A stretch of DNA of 64,000 nucleotides from Epithemia pelagica. Its lineage: Eukaryota; Bacillariophyta; Bacillariophyceae; Surirellales; Surirellaceae. Below the pieces are notes generated by a model. It made no database searches. It worked only from the letters and a program-made list of their open reading frames with translations, and was not told where the DNA came from. The stretch is from contig OX337242.1 of the NCBI GenBank assembly GCA_946965045.2, positions 744,001-808,000 of the forward strand. Direction: 5' to 3'. Of this stretch, positions 42,521 to 52,723 are shown piece after piece. The stretch's first letter is position 1. Each line of letters starts with the position of its first letter. The position numbers and the translations under genes were made by a program.

Positions 42521-44265
42521 TCAATTCGTTCCTTCCGTCGTGTTGGTTCGCAGTTGCGAAGAGGAAGTTGTCAAAAAGTTATCATCATTCAACCAGACCA
42601 TTAGAACACAAACGTTGTCTCCTGTCCCTCTCCGAACTGCCTCTCTGACAATCGATCGCGCCATGTTTCGGCGAAGGACAAGGCGATAATTATCAATGTC
42701 CTCTTGTGTAGTCAGCTCCTTGCGTGCCAATTCTGATTCAAACCTCCTTTTCACATACGACACCACATCTTGACTGCTCATGACATCCCACAAACCATCG
42801 CTCGCCAGAATCAAGAACTCATCCTTTCCTTCAACGACCGGGAAAAGCTGGATATCCACTTCACCGCTGACAACCGGCTTGGCATAGGCATCACCGATCG
42901 CTCGGCTAAGACTCAAAGTCTCCACTCGATGAACTTTGGCAAGGGCATCCCATTCAATTGTGCCTCCATGTCTCTTGATTCGAGCCATTTCCCGCTCTTC
43001 GTTCGGTTTGTGATCACGAGTCAGATCCACCGCCACTCCCTGCCTTGAAAGAACGGCGCGCGAGTCACCCACATTGGCCGACACCAAGGTACGAGTTCCA
43101 TCCTGCTCTTCATGGACCCACACCGCCACAGCAGTACTTCCCTGTGCGTTCAATTCCTCATGCTTCAACACATGTTCTTCTGCTTCGTTAAACGCAGATC
43201 GCAACGCTGCGACATGAGAGGCAATACTCGCCGTTCGGGTCGGATCCGAACCACTACTGCTCTTTTGAGAAAAGGGATGGATGTCATCAATCTCCCACCT
43301 CTTTCGTTTCAAGGCATTGGTGGCCAAATGGTAGAGATTCTGTTGTAAATACGAGCTCACAGAAGCTCCGCCATGTCCATCAAACACAGCCACAAAACGC
43401 CCTCCTTGTCCAACAAAGAATGTATCCTCCATGGTAAGTCTTTGTCCTTTGATTGCTCGAACAGAAAGCTATAGAGAAAAGCCAATAGGAATGAGCAAAT
43501 AGTGAGGAAAAAGTTTTATGGACGAGCCCAGGTACGAACATGATATGAAGGACTTACATCATACGGTTCATCGTGGCGACGTTGAGAGGCCGAAGTGGGT
43601 GTTGTAATATCACCCATAGGTTCGACCCTTTTTGACTTGCCACCTTCGTCTCCATCCTTTCCTCCACCAATGTTCGTCTCTTCCCGAAACCCTGAAGTGA
43701 GTTCGGCAACCCTTTCATGGGGGTAAATGATTGCAACCCGAGGGTCCAAATAGAGAGCACTCGTGGCAATCAGAGGAGCTGTGTGTTCCCCCTGTCGCGT
43801 ATTCATAAAGCCATTTGGTTCCTCTGACGCACCTCCTCGGGGGAACTTTTCTCCATCCATGACATGGGGTTTCAATCTCGCTTGCTCAGAGGACCAGTGC
43901 GACAACAACACAGCAGAAGTGCTTGCGGCAAAGACGAATATGCCTAGCATCTCTGTGTACCAAGATGATTCCGAATTTTTCGAATACGATGATACGTTGG
44001 ATTTGGATACGGATCTTGTGGTGGACAATGGTCTCGAGGCGAGTCTACGAAGCTCATCTTGTCGCCTTGTCCACGAGGGTAGATGCGAACGGGTCTCCAA
44101 TGAATTATGAACTCTGAACTTGCTACTTCCAGATACGACCCAGAAAGAACGATTGTGGCCCTCAGAACTGTAGTGCAATCTTCCTCGCCGCGTGGCACCA
44201 AGCCGACGACCAATGGTGGCCTCTTGACAACAAGAACAAGCAGAAGCGGCGGAGAGAAGGCTCAT
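42521..44265 (-). CDS. PP2C-type protein phosphatase, two exons
   Basis: Exon 1 is 44265-43558 and exon 2 is 43468-42521. The intron is 43469-43557 (89 nt; GTAAGTCC...CTCTATAG), phase 0. Splicing creates LSVRAIKGQRLTMEDTFFV, the canonical start of a PP2C domain, and a 551-aa protein. The Mg/Mn-dependent catalytic core shows VFDGHGGASVSSYL, STAVAVWVH, SANVGDSRAVLSRQG, DLTRDHKPNEEREMARI, SLSRAIGDAYAKP and ILASDGLWDVMS, so all the metal-binding Asp residues I can place are kept. The N-terminal ~235 residues are poorly conserved: a Cys/Arg-rich start that may target an organelle, and a hydrophobic segment (MLGIFVFAASTSAVLLSHW) at about 105-123 that could anchor it in a membrane. The C-terminus carries RREAVRRGTGDNVCVLMVWL. 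The Ser/Thr phosphatase role is secure; the substrate is unknown. Confidence 0.92.
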
Positions 44266-45878
44266 GTTGATGAATAAGGCCAACTTTAAACAGATGATTC
44301 AACCCTGCAACAAGAGAACTCGCTCATCCAACTCTTCCCAACTTGGTCGGTTCTGATCATGGGCAGTTGTGGAGCGGCCTGAAAAGACAGACGTGAGACA
44401 GAAGGTCCAGACCAAAGGCAAAGACATGAAGAAGAGGAAGAACCAGCGAACAACGACAGTTCTTGCGAACTGGAGTGCCACAGAAGGAGGGCAAACCAAT
44501 TGGGTCACTTACGTAATCCAGCGTGGTAGATCCCCGCGTTTCCCCCACTCCCCCGCACTGGTCTACACTTTACAGCTTACAACTCATCACCATCATCAGA
44601 AGATGGGGATTCGAAAACTACCGACACTATCCGTCATAGTCATAGCTCATCAATGGCTTTATGGACTTGGAGTGGCATCTTGAACGACACTTATTGCAGG
44701 GCACCAAATTGTCAACCGCATCTTACACTGAGCAATGAACCTATCTACTGCAAGCAATCTATCGAGAGTCAACGCCACAGAACGATGTTTCAAAGATATT
44801 CAAAGTGGATGAAGGTTTCAATGCAAGTGAAACAGGTGTCAATGAGAATTGGATTTGCCGCGTGAGACGTTGAGATGGTGTACCTCTAGCTTGGCGGCAT
44901 GTGTGTGAAAGTGAACGTGTTCCTAAGAAAAAGCATGATTGTGACCAGTCGATGTGTCTCCAAAGACCGCGATTCGACAACCTTGCGTGAGAATCAGGAT
45001 ACGTTCAGTAAGCTCACCTTTTCCTACCTAGCTAGGACTCTCGTTCGCTCCCATAGCTGCGTTTGTTGAGTCTACCTACCGTAAGGGTGGGGTAGATGAC
45101 TCTTGTGCAAGTGTGGCTGAAGCGAGGACTAGTTTCCCTTTCCCATTCCGATTTCCGATAGGATAGCTGCGATAGTTCAATCGTTTTGGGGGATTTCCGA
45201 TAGGATAGCTGCGATAGTTCAATCGTTTTGGGGGATGGATCCCACGAAAACCAATCCCACAACGAACACAATGGGTCCCACAATGAAGGACAACGGCAAA
45301 CTCTCACGTAATAGTCCCCTCTCCATTGTCTCTATATCCATCTACCAAGTAGAGACAGAGAGCAAGTACGGTTGGAGCAGGCTCACTGTTTTCGTTGATC
45401 GAGTCCGTTGCTGCAATGGCCTGTCTTATGTCTATCCACATCTATTCATAGTGTAGGACCTGTATCATGGTCTTTCTTCCTTTCTCTATAAATCGAACTA
45501 GGTAGAGCGTGTCACACTTTACCATCGTTGAAACAAGAATATGATGCCGTAGTGGGTAGTGGAGTGTTGTGTAGTTGTTTCACGAGCCGTTCCCAGTTGC
45601 GTTCGATGGATGCCGTACAATGTCGGGGGTCATTGGTCATTGTCAGTCATAGGAACTTGGCGGGACCACCGCCAAAGACTTGTGTGTTCCGTGTCACTGG
45701 CTCGTGAGCGCTACCTCAACTACAGATATATCACTGTGGTTCCGTCGGGTATCCTTGATGTGGCGGTAGATGTCTTCCATCTCCCACCACCAAAAGATTC
45801 CCACGAGTTTCAGCCTTGCCTTCCCACAAAACAAAAAAGAGGCAACACACAAGGCACTCTCGAACATTACCATCAAAA
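44266..45878. repeat. 1.6-kb divergent intergenic region with 42-bp perfect tandem repeat (45151-45234)
   Basis: Between the PP2C (-) and zinc-finger (+) promoters. Two identical 42-bp units start at 45151 and 45193, beginning ATTTCCGATAGGATAGCTGC. No supported gene; frames of ~100 codons around 44369-44683 look like chance. Confidence 0.7.
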
Positions 45879-47513
45879 ATGGGCGCACCGCCAATTCTCA
45901 AGCGAGACCTCTCCTCAGAGGTACGAAAAAGCACACCCACTAAAAAGCCGTGTCTCAAAATTGAGGCAACGACCAGAACCACTTGGAAGAACCAACTAGA
46001 ACTCCACCCTTTCGTCTTTTCACCATTTTCATCACCACCAACAACGCCACCACGTACAATGTATGGCTATTCTTCTCCGAGAGACCGCAGCAACGAGTCT
46101 TCCTCAACCGCGCGTCCCATCTTTCATAGTCACAACACTCCAGACTCTCGAACACGATCGCAGGCTCCGACTCCTTCTGCTTGTTTGTCGGGAATGCGAG
46201 AAGAAACTTGGACATGTCAGCATTGTCAAGGACGCAATTTCCATCCCTACAACGGAGTGTGCTGGGAGTGTCATGACCAGCAACACCCACCAACAGCAGC
46301 CAACCTTGTAAATTCTTCTTCGTGGTCTTCCTTGGAACCCAACGAGTTTCGTCACGGACGGCCCGAGCCAAAGTGTATCCTTTCCTCTCGTTCTTTGTCC
46401 ACAACTACAATCGGTAGTCAACCTTGCATGGAACCGGCCCACAGGGCCAATCTCTATGGCTATCAACCATTTCCAGCTCCGAACCAGCACGATGCTACGG
46501 AATATATACAACAAGATCGCGTCATTGCTTCCTCAAAACGTGGTACCGCCAGCCACTGTCCCGACAGGGCGAATCCTTCCATGACATCTGTCACATCTTC
46601 TTCCTTTCTCGGAGAACAACAACGTTCGATGGTGGCTGGAGTATCATTCCAAGAACCGTATACCAAGGCTCGTACCAGCAATAGTGCATCTCGTCCGGTC
46701 CACAAAAAGAGAGGTGTTGGCATCACCAAGCCTCGTGTTCCTCTCAAGACTACCCAGGACAATCAAGCGAAGAAACGTCGTCTCCCTCCTTGTTCTAACG
46801 AGCAGAACCAAGAGCCAACCAAAGCGGACCTCGCGCATGCAGTAGCCTATTTGAACACCAACAACTTGAGTGACACCTATATGGATGGCACTCCAGTGCC
46901 TCCTCAACGACAGTTGTTGGTCCATCCCGATCGATCTCTCTTGACCGACTATTCATATTACATGATGAAACAGCTTCGCCATTGTCACTTTTCCGAGCGC
47001 GACCGAAAAACACGAGGGGGCAAACGACAAGCCGTTCCCATTGGATTTGGCGGGTTGCAATGCGTCCACTGTTGCGCCCGGAATCAAGCCGCGGAACCAC
47101 AGCCGCGCAAATTTTTTTGGGCTCATTCCGATCGGTTGGCCAATAGCTTTTCTGAAATTTCCAGTCACATTTTGAAATGTCGTGCTTGTCCCAAGGCTAC
47201 CAAAGATGCTCTCTCGATCCTCAAGGCCAAGCATCCCGAGCAAATGACACTCCTTCCACGAGGGTCCCTTAAAATTTACTTTCGTCGCATGTGGGAACGC
47301 ATTCAAGACACGCCTGTGGAGAGAGGCCCTGAGACAACGAGGTGTGATCCAGAACCGAGTTTATCCGACAGTTCTGTTCCTCCCAATAGTAGTAACATGG
47401 GACCATCTCTCCTAGAAGACACTGGTGACAACCGCCATGTGGGCTCTGAAGAGGAGGAGGAGGATGGGAAGCAGCCGACGAATGACATGTGTACATCCTG
47501 GTTGTCCTTGTAA
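45879..47513 (+). CDS. Zinc-finger protein with RanBP2-like finger and diatom-type Cys/His domain
   Basis: A 544-aa protein from the ATG at 45879 (MGAPPILKRDLSSE); the frame is open upstream but has no other ATG. A short zinc ribbon lies at ~107-133 (ETWTCQHCQGRNFHPYNGVCWECH), in the style of RanBP2/NZF fingers. A C-terminal module at ~385-470 has GFGGLQCVHCCAR, KFFWAHSDRLANSFSEISSHILKCRACP and GSLKIYFRRMW. This Cys-x2-Cys...His-x3-Cys-x2-Cys pattern with a phosphate-rich neighbourhood recurs, in my recollection, in many uncharacterised diatom proteins. The middle is Ser/Thr/Gln-rich with basic clusters (KKRGVGITKPRVP). The very C-terminus is acidic (EEEEEDGK). A nuclear regulatory role is plausible but inferred. 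No intron. Confidence 0.72.
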   Translation: MGAPPILKRDLSSEVRKSTPTKKPCLKIEATTRTTWKNQLELHPFVFSPFSSPPTTPPRTMYGYSSPRDRSNESSSTARPIFHSHNTPDSRTRSQAPTPSACLSGMREETWTCQHCQGRNFHPYNGVCWECHDQQHPPTAANLVNSSSWSSLEPNEFRHGRPEPKCILSSRSLSTTTIGSQPCMEPAHRANLYGYQPFPAPNQHDATEYIQQDRVIASSKRGTASHCPDRANPSMTSVTSSSFLGEQQRSMVAGVSFQEPYTKARTSNSASRPVHKKRGVGITKPRVPLKTTQDNQAKKRRLPPCSNEQNQEPTKADLAHAVAYLNTNNLSDTYMDGTPVPPQRQLLVHPDRSLLTDYSYYMMKQLRHCHFSERDRKTRGGKRQAVPIGFGGLQCVHCCARNQAAEPQPRKFFWAHSDRLANSFSEISSHILKCRACPKATKDALSILKAKHPEQMTLLPRGSLKIYFRRMWERIQDTPVERGPETTRCDPEPSLSDSSVPPNSSNMGPSLLEDTGDNRHVGSEEEEEDGKQPTNDMCTSWLSL

Positions 47514-48203
47514 TATCAAGGGAATCAAATAGAGAAGATAGAGTCACCCGAACTCATTCTTCCCGTGGTTGAGCCGATCTACCGTAATTACGGTAGGCAG
47601 ACCCTCCACTTCTTGCGTGCTTTTTGTATCGCATACATAGGTCGTCCTTTCTCCTATTTATAACGTCGAATTTTTACTTTCAACTTTGATTCCATTCGTA
47701 AAATTTCAGCGCCGTGCTTCAATCATCTATGTATGGAACAGCCGTCAATCCTTTCATAGTGAACAGGCCGTCGTACGGAATCATCAGTGTTTGTGCCATG
47801 GTCGTCTCCTTGATTTGGGGGGTGAAAAAATGATCCCGTCCGTCCGTCAGCCGGCTCACCGATGTGTCTGTGGACATGTCTCGTAAGACATTGTATCAGG
47901 TTATGACTCACCGAACTGACGTACCCCGTCGTCGGACCACCTCTCGTCGCGACCACCACATTCTGCTTAGCACTATGATGGGCCAAGAAGATCGACCGCT
48001 TTTTCTACAGCACATCACCGTCCATCAATCCATCAAAAGAACACAGGTCTCTGCGTGTGTTTTGGGTTCGCTGCTGCATTCGAGTGACTGACACCCACCC
48101 ACCCAAAAGCTTTGGACAAGAAGGGGTAACCACAACAAGCCTCTGGTCTTTGAGAGTACTTGCTGCGTTTAAGTATTGAGAATTCATTTTGAATAATAGC
48201 ACG
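47514..48203. promoter_or_regulatory. Intergenic region with perfect 18-bp palindrome (47579-47596)
   Basis: CTACCGTAATTACGGTAG reads the same on both strands. It lies ~60 bp after the zinc-finger gene stop and ~600 bp before the L10 start; an AT-rich TATTTATAA word lies at ~47655. It could be a dimeric factor site or a 3'-end hairpin. No gene is seen. Confidence 0.45.
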
Positions 48204-48860
48204 ATGATGCGATTTCTTGTTTTGCTCGGACTCTCCAGTCAGATGGCCCTCGGCTTCTCCCCCCTCGCAACAGTCCATTCCATCAGACCATCCTCGGCTT
48301 TGAACGGGGGTGCATCCGGATACGCAACATCGTCTGCTGGAAAGCAAGCCACTGTTGAAAAGGTAAAGGAGATGTTGGACTCTTCTGAAATGATTTTCTC
48401 CATGCCAGCTTCCTCCTTGACCGTGTCAGAAATGGAGAAACTCCGCCTTGCTATTCCAGAACAGACTGCAATTAAAATTGTCAAAAACACCCTCATGAGA
48501 AGAGCTGTGGAGGGAACGGACTTTGCTTGTCTGTCCGAGTCTGAATTGACCAAGGGGGCCAACATGTGGTTCTTCATTGAAGAAGATATTGGAGGCACGT
48601 TGGATGCCGTTAGCGCCTTTTGCAAGGAGAATGGTAAGAAGGAGAGTCATCCTATTTTGGGAGGTGTCTTGGAAGCCAATGTGTATGATCCCAAGGGCGT
48701 AGAAGCCATTGGAAAACTCCCCTCCAAACAAGACTTGTATGCCAAAATTGCTGGATCCATCAAGGCTGTTCCTACCAAGGTTGCTCGTGTCATCCAAGCT
48801 CCCTCCTCGAAACTTGCTCGGGCAATCAAACTCGCCACGGCAGAAGATAAGGAAGAGTAG
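48204..48860 (+). CDS. Plastid 50S ribosomal protein L10, nucleus-encoded
   Basis: A 218-aa protein starting at the ATG at 48204 (MMRFLVLLGLSSQMALGFSP). The N-terminus is a signal peptide followed by GFSPLA, close to the diatom plastid-import motif in which a Phe follows the cleavage site. The mature part (from ~36) is a bacterial-type uL10: KVKEMLDSSEMIFSMPASSLTVSEMEKLRLAIP, AIKIVKNTLMRRAVEGTDF, GANMWFFIEEDIGGTLDAVSAF and GGVLEANVYDPKGVEAIGKLPSKQDLYAKIAGSIKA. uL10 anchors the L7/L12 stalk that recruits translation factors. Length and layout fit plastid L10 and no intron is needed. Targeting is inferred from the motif. Confidence 0.92.
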   Translation: MMRFLVLLGLSSQMALGFSPLATVHSIRPSSALNGGASGYATSSAGKQATVEKVKEMLDSSEMIFSMPASSLTVSEMEKLRLAIPEQTAIKIVKNTLMRRAVEGTDFACLSESELTKGANMWFFIEEDIGGTLDAVSAFCKENGKKESHPILGGVLEANVYDPKGVEAIGKLPSKQDLYAKIAGSIKAVPTKVARVIQAPSSKLARAIKLATAEDKEE

Positions 48861-50385
48861 ACATGATTTTTGGGTAATTAATGGATCAAAAACTGTAAAA
48901 ACTGTTACATGAAAATTTAGTTTGTGACGTTTGTTTGCTTGGTACGCCGAAGGGAAATGGTGTACACAAACGTACGATTTTGTCGATAACTAGGACTTGG
49001 AGTACCTACAGCCTTTATTCGGTGAACATTCCTCCTTGTCTATTATTCTTGAGTCAACCAAGACTTAGTCGGTACCTTGTGGCCTTTTTTGCTAATCATC
49101 CAATTTAGCAATTTACATGCAAACGTGAGGTTTTTAACGATCCACCACACTGAGCCATTGAGCGTCTGAATTGCATTGGATTCCAGACGATGCGGATCGA
49201 GCTCTATTGGACTGAAACCAACTCCTTCTCGACCATACGCTGGAAAAGGCTGACCGTCGCGACAGAGTACTGCTCTTGATTTTTGCTGTTTTCCAGCCAA
49301 GACCTTATTGCGCAAGCAAGCAGTGAACAAGACTGGGGAAGCAAGGTGGCTTTTAATTCCGGAAGATAGCCAAATAATTGCTGATGTGGATTCATTGATG
49401 GCATCCTGTCTCATGCCTCCGCATGTCCTCTTTACTAGGAATTTTCCTGATCTTGAAAGTATGCAGAGGTTGTGCAGAGCTACTAGAAGGAATTATTAAT
49501 GTCTTCGAGTGCCGAAGTCGTTGCTACTTAGCCGAGTAAATCGACTAGTTATGCCCCGATCGTTTCTTATCTCATGGTTATGGAGTCTCCGAGTACATAA
49601 CCAATATCCACGGAGCAAGTAGATTAAAGAATCCAATGGGGTCAATTGTGAAAAAAATTACCCTGTCGCATGTCGGGAGTGTCGTGGAATGGCATGTCTC
49701 AGTTCTTGAGCACACACATTGACAAGAGTGTTCCAGTCTATGCATTACCAATCTAGATTCAAAAATCGTGTCAAAAGAGATTGTCCTGACAAGTATTCCT
49801 GCAGCCTTCCCTTCATCAATGCCACCCTGCACTGGCTTCAGCCCTGAGCCTGCCAGCCTGCCTGGCCTAGGCCTGTGCAGCTGCAGGGATAACAAGTGCC
49901 CCTGCCAAGGCATCTTTGGCTGCCTGAGAGAGCTCCTGCGAGTGTGCCAGCTGGTTGGTGCCCTGTTTGGTCGGCGATGATGATGTTGCTTGGGAGGGCG
50001 TTGCAGGCAATGGCACTGGCACAGTCACTCTTGGAATTCCTTGATCGATTTGGTTATCGGTAGGAACTGAGCTTGTGTGTTCAGAGTTGGTATCGATTGA
50101 CAAGCCGGACGGCGTCATTGTCATTGTCGGCAGGAGTTTCCTGACTTGGAATTCGGAACCACAAAAGATCGAGTCGGCTTCGGTAGGTGAATATCAGATT
50201 GGATAAACAGCAAAGAGTGTGGATGTTAGTTTAGGTTCTTTTCTATCCTAGGACTAGGAGTGTTCTACTTCCCGCTCGCTAATGCGCAGGCTGGCGTGTC
50301 TTCGGACGGACTAATCTGCTTCCACTCGCACTCGGTCGCCGATATAGAAACTATCAAGATTACGATTGAGTATTGAGTGTGATCC
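48861..50385. other. 1.5-kb intergenic flank of the hAT element; one weak ORF
   Basis: No confident gene. A minus-strand frame 49867-50124 (85 codons from an ATG, MTMTPSGLSIDTNSEHTSS) is Ser/Thr/Pro/Gln-rich and could be a gene fragment. Another minus-strand frame at 49043-49414 is less likely. No RNA gene recognised. Confidence 0.3.
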
Positions 50386-50393
50386 ATGTTCAT
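50386..50393. repeat. Left 8-bp target-site duplication (ATGTTCAT)
   Basis: Identical to 57125-57132 on the other side of the element. An 8-bp duplication is the hallmark of hAT insertion. Confidence 0.95.
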
Positions 50394-50800
50394 CAGGGTT
50401 GTGAAGTACGCACACTCACACCTTGTACTTGACTACTAGTCCTTAAGTACACTAAAACTAGTAGCTGTTACTTTACTCTTAGTACTTTAAGTACGTCTAA
50501 TGAAAGCATGTACTTTTCTTGTGATACTTACAAGATTAGTCGTCTGTGCTGATTAATTAACGTACTTAACTTAAGATAAGTAAGTACAACAATCTAACCA
50601 GACTTACTTTACTTAGCAAAAGTATCTGTTGCCGATACTGTGCTGGTACTTTAATATCAACAAGTACCACATCATGAGAGTTTCCCTCGCCTTACTTACT
50701 CCAAGTAAGTACCTTACTGTCTAACCCAAAGTACTTAATTTATAACTTTAAGTACGTACTTTCAAGTAATCAAAGTACCTACTTCACGCATCAATTTATC
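50394..50800. repeat. Left terminal repeat and AAGTAC subterminal array
   Basis: Begins with the 16-bp terminal inverted repeat. More than a dozen AAGTAC or GTACTT words follow in ~400 bp, often in TTAAGTAC or AGTACTTTAAGTAC context. Such subterminal repeats bind transposase in characterised hAT elements; that role is inferred here. Confidence 0.85.
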
Positions 50801-50949
50801 ACTTACCTGTTACAGTCTGTTACATACTACTGCTCTCCAAGCTCCAAGGTACAAGTGCAGCGTTCAGTGCAGTGCATAGTGCATCCTGTGTTCCTTGCCC
50901 AATTCCAATCCCATTTTCCAATCCAAGTAATGAGACATCCCCATTCACC

Positions 50950-52677
50950 ATGTCGATGGATTCTCTCATAGAGGACAATTCTCTTCTGCAATTCACATCA
51001 ACCTGTCACATCGAGTGGTCTCTGTCATGCTGTGACTCATATTCTCTTTTCATTGCGGACAGTATTACTTCATGCATTCTGGCTCCGCACGAGGAACAAT
51101 TACATGCGGTTGTTACTGCCTCTGCCTCCTGGCTGAACCGTAATCAGCATTCGATAAAACTTCATACTCTCTCTGAATGTCAAGCAAGTCACCATTGTAT
51201 TATACCCAGATTTTCTTTCGAACAACTCCTTTTTCAAGTTAGCTCCCTTATTCTCCAATGGCTCAATGGAACAGACGAACACAACCTTATTTCCATCACA
51301 TCACATGACGAAACAACCGATCTTTATCTTGAAGTAAAATGCACACCGAAGTTCTCAATCTCCCCATGTATGGGTTGTTCCCAGTGCACCTCCTTTGTCA
51401 TTGACGAAATCAAGGAATATCCCGACGACTCTTTGCTGAGTATTGTTCTTGCATGGATACAGCGCAATCAAGCCCAATTCGTTGTCACTGATACCCTAAC
51501 AGGTGTCTCCACTGTTCCCAACTCAATTGAAACGGTAATGGAAATTTTACTGAATTATATCTCGGAAAAGATAACTCAATTACCGACTCCACCAGACCCC
51601 CTAAGCACACCACCCGTGTCCATCCAAGATGTATCCAAAAAAGCCTCTGACGATTCCACCACATCCTCATTATCTCAATCCACGAACTCTGTGCAGAATA
51701 CGAAAACATCTTCTCCTAAAAAGCTCAGTCCATCCTGCCACAAGTACCAAACTCGGAAACAGAATGCTTTACTTTCGAGAGAAATCATTCTTGGGTCAAA
51801 ATCTCGCAACAAAGTACAATACAATGATGGGAAAGGACCACGTCGGTTCATGCATGGCGACCCATTCAAAATATCCCCAAGTCGCATTACATGCCCGAAT
51901 TTACCACTCCGGCCATCCGCAACAACTATCGCAGATCAAGAAGCTTTCCTTGACGAACTACAAGCCTTCCACAACGTGCTTAAAAGTTCTGGACTCCATT
52001 CTCCTCGTGATGCCTGGGAAGAATGGATGGACATGGTGGCAGGTGATGACAAACTAGCGGACAAGGCCTTCATGTGTCTCATAATCATTCTTATGAGCTC
52101 GAGTACAACAGACAGTCAATTAGCGGCATTCATTCCCAAAATATTCTCTGCCGGTGTTACCTCCGCTGATGGTGTTCTCGAAGTGGTAGATCGCATTGGA
52201 ATTGACCCCTTTTGTGCACTAATTTCTCCAGTTGGCCGTTTCCATCAAAATGCCGAAAGGATTGTCCATTCGGCATCGTACTTTGTCACCAGACATAACG
52301 GCAGAATCCCCAAGGACATATCCATACGAGAGTTGACCTCCTTGTTTGGAATTGGATACAAGACAGCACAAATTGTTGTATCCACTGCATTTGACCGAAT
52401 AGATGGCGTCCCATCTGACGTCCATGTTATGCGTTGGTGCGAGGCACTGAAATGGACACCGCCACTTTCAAACGACGGTCTACTCTGTTCGAAGTGCATA
52501 GAACAATGGCTGCCTCCATCAAAATGGGGAATAATCAATCCCCTGTTTGGTGGAATTGGTCAGCTGATACAAAATCCGGAAAAACGTCCGCAATTGCTAG
52601 CATTATTGGACGAGAACGGCTCTGACATGCTACAATCTACGATTCGCCTTATTCTGAAAGCTTACGGTAAATACTAA
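50950..52677 (+). CDS. HhH-GPD DNA glycosylase, endonuclease III-like, hAT cargo gene
   Basis: A 575-aa protein from the first in-frame ATG (50950, MSMDSLIEDN). The C-terminal ~230 residues are the HhH-GPD fold of endonuclease III-type base-excision glycosylases: AFMCLIIILMSSSTTDSQLAA, GRFHQNAERIVHSA, the helix-hairpin-helix LTSLFGIGYKTAQIVVSTAF with Lys471, and the Gly/Pro-Asp segment VPSDVHVMRW with Asp490. Lys and Asp occupy the places of E. coli Nth Lys120 and Asp138, so a bifunctional glycosylase/lyase is predicted. The C-terminal Fe-S cluster Cys cluster of Nth is not seen. The N-terminal ~340 residues are of unknown function: a Cys-containing part (SPCMGCSQC) and a Ser/Thr/Pro-rich linker with basic patches (KYQTRKQNALLSRE). 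The gene is convergent with the transposase inside the same terminal repeats. Its use by the transposon is inference. Confidence 0.85.
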   Translation: MSMDSLIEDNSLLQFTSTCHIEWSLSCCDSYSLFIADSITSCILAPHEEQLHAVVTASASWLNRNQHSIKLHTLSECQASHHCIIPRFSFEQLLFQVSSLILQWLNGTDEHNLISITSHDETTDLYLEVKCTPKFSISPCMGCSQCTSFVIDEIKEYPDDSLLSIVLAWIQRNQAQFVVTDTLTGVSTVPNSIETVMEILLNYISEKITQLPTPPDPLSTPPVSIQDVSKKASDDSTTSSLSQSTNSVQNTKTSSPKKLSPSCHKYQTRKQNALLSREIILGSKSRNKVQYNDGKGPRRFMHGDPFKISPSRITCPNLPLRPSATTIADQEAFLDELQAFHNVLKSSGLHSPRDAWEEWMDMVAGDDKLADKAFMCLIIILMSSSTTDSQLAAFIPKIFSAGVTSADGVLEVVDRIGIDPFCALISPVGRFHQNAERIVHSASYFVTRHNGRIPKDISIRELTSLFGIGYKTAQIVVSTAFDRIDGVPSDVHVMRWCEALKWTPPLSNDGLLCSKCIEQWLPPSKWGIINPLFGGIGQLIQNPEKRPQLLALLDENGSDMLQSTIRLILKAYGKY

Positions 52678-52723
52678 GTTGGTTGAATGTTCATTAAAAT
52701 ACTACTTTAGTTCTTCACTGGTG

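Noticed and set aside
45151-45234. tRNA-like GTTCAATC word in the 42-bp repeat
   Set aside because: No acceptor or anticodon stems can be built around it.
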